Shown here one piece after another: positions 5,984 through 11,010 of a stretch of DNA of 11,010 bases. Source of the DNA: Planctomycetota bacterium (lineage in GTDB: Bacteria; Planctomycetota; Phycisphaerae; UBA1845). The translations under genes were made by a program, and so were the position numbers. The DNA lies in the NCBI GenBank assembly GCA_022561255.1, contig JADFRO010000067.1:1-11010 (forward strand), read 5' to 3'. The notes beneath the pieces were generated by a model, which was not told where the DNA came from, did no database searches, and saw nothing but the letters and a program-made list of their open reading frames with translations. Position 1 is the stretch's first letter; each line of letters begins with the position of its first letter.

Positions 5984-6802
5984 GTGCGCGAAAGATCGAA
6001 TAGGGCCACACATTTCCCACCCGTGCGCATCGAACGGGCGATCTCGTTTCCGGAGGTGCTTACGGTCATCGCGATCGTGGTATTTCTTCTGGCGCTCTTG
6101 GTCCCTGGACTCGGCGCCGCGAAGGAGCGTGTCCGGCGCCTGCTGTGCATGAACAACCTGCGGCAGTGGGGTGTGGCCGCTCAATGCTACCGAGATGAAC
6201 ATCGGGGGTATCTGCCGACGGAAGGAAACTATCTCCCCTCGGGTTTGAAAAAGAATTCGACCTGGTACAACGCGCTTCCGCGCTATCTCGGATTGCCCTC
6301 CTACGTCGACTTGGAGGGCGCCAACGACGCCATTCGCGCGCTCCCCAACATCCATGTCTGGATCTGCCCATCGAAGAACCTGATGGACGCGTACAAAAGC
6401 GGAAGTGGGAAAAACCAGTTTCATTACGGCATGAACCAGGTGCTCGACGGGTTGGGCAGCAAGCCGGATGGTTCGCGTGATACCCCAGGCTTCCCCGATG
6501 AGGGGTCCAGGCCGATACGGGCCAGCCGTTTCGCCCGAAGGCCCCACACCGTCTTTATGTTCGACATTGCCCCGAATTCACCTGCGGGCTCGCCGCGCGA
6601 TGTCGCGACGCAATACGCGCAAACCCGTTGGGGTCGACGGTTGGGCAAGTTCCACGGCGACTACGCAAATTTTCTCTACCTCGACGGTGCCGTCGGAGCG
6701 TTTTCGACCGACGATCTCGTTGCGGACAAGGACATGCGAAAAGGTGCTATCAATTGGCATCACCCCCAGCTATACTGGGGATACCCGCCAACGAGAAAAT
6801 GA
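5984..6802 (+). CDS. Pseudopilin-like protein with H-X9-DG motif and atypical cleavage site
   Basis: A 272-residue member of the prepilin-type N-terminal methylation / H-X9-DG protein family common in Planctomycetota. Its N-terminal helix VLTVIAIVVFLLALLVPGLG (residues 25-44) follows Glu24, the conserved +5 glutamate of type IV pilin-like signals. Aligning on that residue puts the cleavage after Ala19 (A|ISFPE): Gly at -1 is replaced by Ala and Phe at +1 by Ile, so processing may be poor or altered. The C-terminal motif HGDYANFLYLDG fits H-X9-DG exactly. Such proteins are thought to be exported pseudopilins of type II secretion or pilus-like systems; individual roles are unknown. The start GTG 5984 is well supported by GGGAGGGG eight bases upstream. 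Its stop is 36 bases before the phosphoesterase gene, suggesting one transcript. Confidence 0.9.
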   Translation: MRERSNRATHFPPVRIERAISFPEVLTVIAIVVFLLALLVPGLGAAKERVRRLLCMNNLRQWGVAAQCYRDEHRGYLPTEGNYLPSGLKKNSTWYNALPRYLGLPSYVDLEGANDAIRALPNIHVWICPSKNLMDAYKSGSGKNQFHYGMNQVLDGLGSKPDGSRDTPGFPDEGSRPIRASRFARRPHTVFMFDIAPNSPAGSPRDVATQYAQTRWGRRLGKFHGDYANFLYLDGAVGAFSTDDLVADKDMRKGAINWHHPQLYWGYPPTRK

Positions 6803-6838
6803 TCCCACGAACTCCCGCTGCGCCTAAAGAGGACGCTC

Positions 6839-7330
6839 TTGCTCATCGGAATCATGTCAGACAGTCACGGTCGACATCTAGCCGTCCGTGCGGTCGTCGC
6901 TCTTTTCGACAACCTGGGAGTCTCGCACATCATTCATTGCGGCGACGTCGGCGGCGTCGAGGTGTTCGACGAATTGGTGGGCAGGCCGCTGACCTTCGTT
7001 TGGGGCAACACCGACCTTCCCGCCGGCGGCCTCCTCAGCTATCTCCACGAAGTCGACCTTCCGGCTCCCAACGGCGCGCCAGCACGAATTGATCTGGGCG
7101 GCAAGCGTTTCGCCGTGTTTCACGGACACGAACCGGGCTTCGACGCCGCGATCGGCACGCTCGACGTTGACTACATCCTCCACGGTCACTCACACGTCGC
7201 ACGCGACGAGACGATCCGAGGTAGGCGCATCATCAACCCAGGGGCACTACACCGCGCGCGCCGAAAGTCCGTCGCTACCCTCGAAACAGCAACGGATGAG
7301 CTAACCTTCCACGAGCTGCCAGGCTCCTAA
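6839..7330 (+). CDS. YfcE/MJ0936-type metallophosphoesterase
   Basis: A 163-residue calcineurin-like phosphoesterase of the YfcE/MJ0936 family. These are small cytoplasmic proteins that hydrolyse phosphodiesters in vitro using two metal ions; physiological substrates are generally unknown. All metal-binding motifs are present in order: D8-x-H10 (MSDSHG), G35-D36 (HCGDVGG), GN57TD, H95 (FHGHEPG), and H115-G-H117-S-H119. The closing NPGALHRAR is also typical. The full length and intact motifs suggest an active enzyme. The start is TTG 6839, chosen because AGAGG lies six bases before it and the frame then opens with LIGIMSDSHG, as in relatives. ATG 6854 would cut into the first strand. The short gap after the pseudopilin gene suggests co-transcription, although a functional link is not obvious. 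Confidence 0.94.
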   Translation: MLIGIMSDSHGRHLAVRAVVALFDNLGVSHIIHCGDVGGVEVFDELVGRPLTFVWGNTDLPAGGLLSYLHEVDLPAPNGAPARIDLGGKRFAVFHGHEPGFDAAIGTLDVDYILHGHSHVARDETIRGRRIINPGALHRARRKSVATLETATDELTFHELPGS

Positions 7331-7370
7331 AACATTTCCCGTTTCCGTGTTCCAAGCCGCGCGCTCTCCT

Positions 7371-7406
7371 GCGGACCGCAGCTCGCCCGCGGACCGCAGT
7401 TCGCCC
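7371..7406. repeat. Two tandem 18-bp repeat units
   Basis: GCGGACCGCAGCTCGCCC at 7371-7388 is followed directly by GCGGACCGCAGTTCGCCC at 7389-7406, with one mismatch. The two copies lie in the gap between the converging phosphoesterase and rsgA genes. They may come from replication slippage; no coding role is supported. Confidence 0.85.
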
Positions 7407-7452
7407 GCGCGACGGAGCACTAGCCCATTCCAGAAATGTTGTCCCACTTTCG

Positions 7453-7535
7453 TCCCCCCTTTCCAAGGGGGGACTACCGGGGAGTCTGTCGCATCCTGCG
7501 AGAACCTCCCCCGGCCCCTCCTTGGTAAGGAGGGG
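7453..7535. repeat. Three-hairpin palindromic element between convergent genes
   Basis: Three hairpins lie end to end. The first is TCCCCCCTT/AAGGGGGGA (7453-7473) with loop TCC. The second is CCGGGGAG against CTCCCCCGG (7477-7514) with an inner stem TCGCA/TGCGA and loop TCC. The third is CCCCTCCTT/AAGGAGGGG (7515-7535) with loop GGT. The first and third are also imperfect inverted copies of each other, so the whole could fold as a three-way junction. This is typical of dispersed intergenic palindromic repeats or miniature inverted-repeat elements. It may also block read-through from both converging genes, but no T-run follows either outer stem, so it is not a classical intrinsic terminator. 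Confidence 0.7.
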
Positions 7536-7570
7536 AGAAAAAAAGTCGAACGACCTTTGCAGAAACGGCA

Positions 7571-8695
7571 CTAGAAAGTCGCTTCGTCGAAGAGCGTGAC
7601 ATAGCTCCTATAGCGATCGGGATCGATCTCGCCGTTGTCGACTGCGGACTTGATGGCGCACTCCAGCTCGTGGGTGTGTGAACAGTCGGGGTACTTGCAG
7701 CCGGCGAGGCGATCGACGAATTCGATGAAGTAGGCCTCGAGCTCGTGCTTTCCGATAATGGAGAGATCGAACGAACGGATGCCGGGCGTGTCGACGACGT
7801 ACCCGCCGATGTCCAAGCGGATGAGCTGCGCGGTCGTCGTGGTGTGTCTGCCCTTGCCGGCTTGCCGACTTACGTCGGCCGTTCTAAGAGCCAGACCCGG
7901 CTGCACGACGTTGAGTAAGGAACTCTTACCGACGCCGCTCTGCCCCGCGATGCCCGACTCTTTTCCTTTGAGTATCGCTCGAAGCTCATCGATACCCCGT
8001 CCGGTGACCGCGCTGGTCGCCAGGCCCACGTATCCGAGATTCAGCCACCGCTCTAAAATCGTGACGGCGCTCTCATCGAGGTCGATCTTGTTGAGACAGA
8101 TGATCGGTGTGATGTTTCCCGCCAGCGCCGACACGATGTAGCGATCGATCAGAAACGGTTTGAGGCGCGGCTGGGCGGCTGAGGTGACGATGATGACTTG
8201 GTCGACGTTGGCGACGATGGTGTGTATCCGCCGGCCCGATCGCCGCTGCAACACGCCGACTTGCGGATCGACCGCTTCAATGACACCGGCGGCGGTTACG
8301 CCATCGTATTTCTCCCGGACGCTAAAATGAACGCGGTCTCCGACGGTAACGGGATGGCGGTTCTTGATGAGCCTCGTCCGCAACATGCGGCGTATGGTAC
8401 ATGACCAGGTGCGATCGCCGGAATCGACGTCGACGTACAACCCCCGCATGGCCAGGACCGTGCCGCGCCGCAATCCTTCCGCCGGCGCGCCATCATCTCG
8501 AACGATGATCGTTCGCTGCCGCGAGAGAGCGCCCTTGGCAACGACGTTCTCGCGGTGGGCTACTTCGATTTCTTCGCCGGTTTGAAGTCGGCCGGTCCAG
8601 TTCTTCGTGCGCGGCACACCGGATCGGTTCCGGCGTAGCGGAACGCGCACTTTTTTGGTGCCTTTTGACTTCTTTTTTCGCGGCGAAGGAGCCAT
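7571..8695 (-). CDS. rsgA: Ribosome small subunit-dependent GTPase A
   Basis: RsgA (YjeQ) is a circularly permuted GTPase that checks late 30S subunit maturation. In the 374-residue form the order of motifs is the permuted one: G4 NKID (202-205), G1 GQSGVGKSS (251-259), the Thr-rich G2 region GKGRHTTTT (280-288), then G3 DTPG (302-305). The C-terminal zinc site has Cys333, Cys338, His340 and Cys346 in the usual spacing. An OB-fold region covers roughly residues 80-145, preceded by a Lys/Arg-rich N-terminus. I prefer ATG 8695 over TTG 8734, although the latter keeps the frame open for 13 more codons, because TTG 8734 falls inside a TTGACA hexamer that looks like the -35 element. ATG 8695 has no ribosome-binding site, which fits a nearly leaderless message. 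Confidence 0.95.
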   Translation of the reverse strand: MAPSPRKKKSKGTKKVRVPLRRNRSGVPRTKNWTGRLQTGEEIEVAHRENVVAKGALSRQRTIIVRDDGAPAEGLRRGTVLAMRGLYVDVDSGDRTWSCTIRRMLRTRLIKNRHPVTVGDRVHFSVREKYDGVTAAGVIEAVDPQVGVLQRRSGRRIHTIVANVDQVIIVTSAAQPRLKPFLIDRYIVSALAGNITPIICLNKIDLDESAVTILERWLNLGYVGLATSAVTGRGIDELRAILKGKESGIAGQSGVGKSSLLNVVQPGLALRTADVSRQAGKGRHTTTTAQLIRLDIGGYVVDTPGIRSFDLSIIGKHELEAYFIEFVDRLAGCKYPDCSHTHELECAIKSAVDNGEIDPDRYRSYVTLFDEATF

Positions 8696-8704
8696 GAACG
8701 TAAC

Positions 8705-8734
8705 ATTGTCTCGACGCTGCCGGTAGAATGTCAA
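8705..8734 (-). promoter_or_regulatory. Candidate rsgA promoter
   Basis: On the minus strand a perfect TTGACA (8734-8729) is followed after 18 bases by GACAAT (8710-8705), a 4 of 6 match to TATAAT. Transcription would start around 8698, about three bases before ATG 8695, giving a leaderless or nearly leaderless rsgA message. The match is by eye. Confidence 0.45.
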
Positions 8735-8795
8735 GGGTAGACGGCGTGTCGGTACGATGAAACCATTGTCCCAAGCACCCGAGTCGAGCGGGCGA

Positions 8796-8827
8796 CCCCC
8801 TCAATCTCCCCCCTGCGAAGGGGAAAG
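8796..8827. repeat. C-rich palindromic repeat fragment
   Basis: CCCCCTCAATCTCCCCCC is followed by a hairpin CCCCT-GCGA-AGGGG (8810-8823) with a GNRA-type tetraloop. The C-run and G-run composition resembles the left hairpin of the element at 7453-7535, so it may be a decayed relative of the same dispersed repeat. It lies in the 179-base gap between the divergent rsgA and pseudopilin genes. Confidence 0.4.
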
Positions 8828-8874
8828 CAACTACGCCGGATGACCGGCACGCACCGGCGACGAGGCTGGACGAC

Positions 8875-9855
8875 GTGACAGAGTACTTGCAAACCGGGAT
8901 TCATCGAGCAACGGGACGGGCGTTTACGCTCCGAGCGTTTACCCTCATCGAACTGCTCGTGGTGATCGCCATCATAGCGCTGCTCATCTCGATACTCATC
9001 CCGGCGCTTTCTCGCGCCCGAGCCCTGGGCAAGTCCACTGTATGTCTCACACGTCTGCGCACGTTCGGGCAGGGGCTCATGCTTTACACCAACGCGAACG
9101 GAGGCGCGATGCCGCCCGCTCGGATGCCGAAGGTCAACGATGAGCAGTGGCGGCTCCGCATCGTCGGCGGCGTAAAGTATCGTCCGACGTTCCTTGCGAT
9201 GATGGCCAGCCAGGTCGGATTGAAACCGTTCGACGATCCGATGCCCAGCAAAAGGGACATCGACAAATTTGGCCAACCCGGTGATCGCCAGAACTACTCC
9301 AACGAAGCCTACGTCTGCCCCGAAGTGCGCGAGTGGACGGATGAGCGGAACGGTGCGTATGGGTACAATTATCAGTTCCTGGGAAACGCCAGACTACGCG
9401 ACAAAAACGTCGTTACATCGTACAAAAACTGGGCGATCCCGATCTCGCGCGTTCGCACGCCGTCTGCTTGCGTCGCCGTGGGCGACTCGATGGGGACGGC
9501 GGCTACCTTCAACCGCTGGAGCAGAGCCCCGTACAAAGACAACAATTTCAACGACAGCCGTAGCGGACGACTGCTCAACTCAATGGGTAACGAGGGGTTC
9601 AATCTCGACCCGCCGCGCGTCGATCCGGTGCGGGGCGAGATGGCAGGTTTCGGCGGGGACCACGAAGCGCGGACCTCCGTCGATCCGCGCCACGCCCACA
9701 AGGGAAATGTCGTGTGGGTCGACGGTCACGCCTCCAGTGAAACGCTCAAAGCGCTCGGATATAGCGTCAAGGAGGAAGACGGCGTCGTCGAGTTCGACGG
9801 GGATAACCGCTTGTTTTCTCTCACCCACGTCGACCAGGCCTGGATCGAAGAGTAG
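8875..9855 (+). CDS. Pseudopilin-like protein with prepilin signal and H-X9-DG motif
   Basis: A 326-residue protein of the same planctomycete-type family as the one at 5984, but with a canonical prepilin helix: AFTLIELLVVIAIIALLISI. Cleavage is expected after Ala21 (A|FTLIE), with Glu26 at +5; Ala rather than Gly stands at -1. Just upstream the signal is partly duplicated (RAFTL twice, residues 15-24). The C-terminal motif HAHKGNVVWVDG at about 284-295 fits H-X9-DG. The protein is probably exported and held in the inner membrane by the pilin helix until processed by a prepilin peptidase; its own role is unknown. The start is GTG 8875, with GAGG nine bases upstream. The only nearby gene on the same strand is pyrF, 110 bases downstream, which is unrelated in function. 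Confidence 0.93.
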   Translation: MTEYLQTGIHRATGRAFTLRAFTLIELLVVIAIIALLISILIPALSRARALGKSTVCLTRLRTFGQGLMLYTNANGGAMPPARMPKVNDEQWRLRIVGGVKYRPTFLAMMASQVGLKPFDDPMPSKRDIDKFGQPGDRQNYSNEAYVCPEVREWTDERNGAYGYNYQFLGNARLRDKNVVTSYKNWAIPISRVRTPSACVAVGDSMGTAATFNRWSRAPYKDNNFNDSRSGRLLNSMGNEGFNLDPPRVDPVRGEMAGFGGDHEARTSVDPRHAHKGNVVWVDGHASSETLKALGYSVKEEDGVVEFDGDNRLFSLTHVDQAWIEE

Positions 9856-9965
9856 CGGTCGGTTACAAGTTAGCGTGTCGTCCCCGGGCAGCGCTCCGCT
9901 TGCAGGCGCAGCACGCGCACAAAACGGTGGGGGCTGCAACGCATAGCGCGACGTGAAGGACTCTT

Positions 9966-10943
9966 GTGAACACACCATTCGCCGATCGACTGATGGCTGC
10001 CGTACGAGACAAGGGCACGCCGGCGTGCGTTGGGCTTGACCCCCTGATCGAGCGCCTGCCGGAGAATCTGCGCAAGAAACACGCGATCGACACAGCAGCG
10101 ACCGATGCCTGCGGTGCGGACGCCCGGTCGCGTATTGCGAATGCCTTTGTCGAATTCGGCCAGGGCGTAATCAGAGCCGTCGCGCCCCACGTTCCGGCGA
10201 TCAAGATCAACATCGCGTTCTTTGAGCGCTACCACACGGAGGGGATTCGCGCATACCACGAACTCGTTCAGGCTTCTCACGAGGCGGGTTTGATCGTCAT
10301 CGGCGACGTCAAGCGGGCGGACATCGGGCACACGTCGATGCAGTACGCCATCGCGCAACTCGGCGGCGAGGGCATACCACCTTCCGCCGTTGCGGACGCG
10401 ATCACGATCAACCCCTACTTCGGATCGGACGGCGTCGCTCCGTTTATCGAAGTCGCGCATGCCCAGAATCGCGGGCTGTTCGTCCTCGTTCAAACGAGCA
10501 ATCCCTCCGCGAGCGAGGTTCAGGGTCTCACGCTTCCCGATGGGCTCACCGTCTGCCAGCACGTTGCGAAGTTGGTTCAAACGTGGGCGGCTGGGGAGGG
10601 GCTCATCGGCGACAGCGGTTACAGTTGCGTCGGAGCGGTGGTGTCGCCACGCGATCTGGAGTCGACGGTTCGCATTCGCGAGTTGATGCCCAACTGCATC
10701 TTCCTGGTGCCGGGCTTTGGTGCCCAGGGTCGCACCGCCGGCGAAGTCGCCAAATGCTTTAAGGAAGACGGAACGGGCGCCCTGGTAACCGCATCGCGGA
10801 GCGTGATCTACGCGTTCAACGACCCCAAGTACGGTGACGCCCACGGCGACCACTGGCGTGCCTGCGTCGAAGCTGCGTGCAAAGACCTCGTGGTAGCCCT
10901 GCGGGACGCCGTCGGTATCACCGGCGCCAAAACGCCACATTAG
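9966..10943 (+). CDS. pyrF: Orotidine 5'-phosphate decarboxylase, subfamily 2
   Basis: Catalyses the last step of UMP synthesis, decarboxylating OMP in the cytoplasm. At 325 residues and with its motif spellings it belongs to subfamily 2 (TIGR02127), not the shorter E. coli-type subfamily. The landmarks are the opening FADRLMAAVRDKGTPACVGL with DP, KINIAFFERY (80-89), the catalytic D-x-K-x-x-D in GDVKRADIGHTS (Asp114, Lys116, Asp119), INPYFGSDGVAPF (148-160), VPGFGAQG (248-255), and the phosphate-binding ASRSVIYA with Arg278. All are intact. Many relatives have RGD where this one has RAD. GTG 9966 is chosen because AAGGA lies six bases upstream and the family-typical N-terminus begins within five residues. 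No other pyrimidine gene is in the window. Confidence 0.96.
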   Translation: MNTPFADRLMAAVRDKGTPACVGLDPLIERLPENLRKKHAIDTAATDACGADARSRIANAFVEFGQGVIRAVAPHVPAIKINIAFFERYHTEGIRAYHELVQASHEAGLIVIGDVKRADIGHTSMQYAIAQLGGEGIPPSAVADAITINPYFGSDGVAPFIEVAHAQNRGLFVLVQTSNPSASEVQGLTLPDGLTVCQHVAKLVQTWAAGEGLIGDSGYSCVGAVVSPRDLESTVRIRELMPNCIFLVPGFGAQGRTAGEVAKCFKEDGTGALVTASRSVIYAFNDPKYGDAHGDHWRACVEAACKDLVVALRDAVGITGAKTPH

Positions 10944-10954
10944 CGAGTGTTTCG

Positions 10955-11010
10955 TAGGGGGCGAGGCTCCCGCCGAGCCGCGAGCGGCGGTGGAAACGCC
11001 GCGCGGGCTA
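10955..11010. repeat. GC-rich inverted-repeat sequence downstream of pyrF (cut by window edge)
   Basis: Eleven bases after the pyrF stop the sequence becomes a set of overlapping short palindromes: GGCTC-CCGCC-GAGCC (10965-10979), CCGCC/GGCGG (10970-10974 with 10986-10990), and GGCG/CGCC further on. From memory, similar GGCGAGGCTCCCGCC-GAGCC strings recur in planctomycete intergenic regions. It could also help end pyrF transcription, but no T-run is visible before the window ends. Confidence 0.45.

Noticed and set aside
5957..6547. Minus-strand open frame opposite the first pseudopilin
   Set aside because: The plus-strand frame has a strong ribosome-binding site, a pilin helix and an H-X9-DG motif; the antisense product has none.
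7536..7544. A-run next to the third hairpin as an intrinsic terminator for rsgA
   Set aside because: For the minus-strand transcript the T-run comes before the hairpin, not after it, and for the plus strand the run is A, so neither orientation is a classical terminator.
8731..9276. Minus-strand open frame opposite the second pseudopilin
   Set aside because: It is antisense to a gene with a clear prepilin helix and covers the rsgA promoter; the composition is typical of a shadow frame.
9870..10940. Long open frame (356 codons) on the minus strand opposite pyrF
   Set aside because: It is antisense to a clearly identified pyrF with intact motifs, shows no recognisable domain, and is the kind of shadow frame expected in GC-rich coding sequence.

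Overview
This window looks like ordinary chromosome from a moderately GC-rich bacterium, most likely of the Planctomycetota (possibly a Phycisphaerae-like lineage). The strongest lineage clue is two proteins with a prepilin-type N-terminal helix and a C-terminal H-X9-DG motif, a family that is heavily expanded in that phylum. The assignment is an inference from gene content, not from a marker gene. No CRISPR array, tRNA, rRNA, integrase or transposase is visible.

Left arm, minus strand (about 4989 down to 1): one gene string with a candidate promoter in front of it. In order of transcription it holds hpf (short ribosome hibernation factor), a PtsN-type EIIA, HPr, enzyme I, a DUF2344/TIGR03936 protein, and the start of an RNase E/G. 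The RNase runs off the left edge of the window. No sugar permease (EIIB/EIIC) is present, so the phosphotransferase set reads as a regulatory relay (PEP to EI to HPr to EIIA). It sits beside genes for ribosome dormancy and RNA processing. The RNase start codon lies inside the end of the DUF2344 gene. The RNase also carries a 233-residue low-complexity extension with Arg/Gly-rich patches ahead of its S1 domain.

Centre (4901-7330): a 348-base divergent intergenic region with a perfect 20-bp dyad. After it, on the plus strand, come an unrecognised membrane-anchored protein, a pseudopilin-like H-X9-DG protein with an atypical cleavage site, and a YfcE/MJ0936-type metallophosphoesterase. The last two are 36 bases apart and probably co-transcribed.

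Right arm (7331-11010): a convergent intergenic region with an 18-bp tandem repeat and a compact three-hairpin palindromic element. Next is rsgA on the minus strand, whose best promoter match implies a nearly leaderless mRNA starting at ATG 8695. A second H-X9-DG pseudopilin follows on the plus strand, then pyrF (OMP decarboxylase, subfamily 2), then the start of a GC-rich inverted-repeat sequence that runs off the right edge.

No clearly new defence or mobile system is visible. The points most worth a second look are the hpf-PTS-DUF2344-RNase gene string, the N-terminal RGG-like extension of the RNase, the 20-bp dyad in the divergent promoter region, the three-hairpin element, and the probable leaderless start of rsgA.
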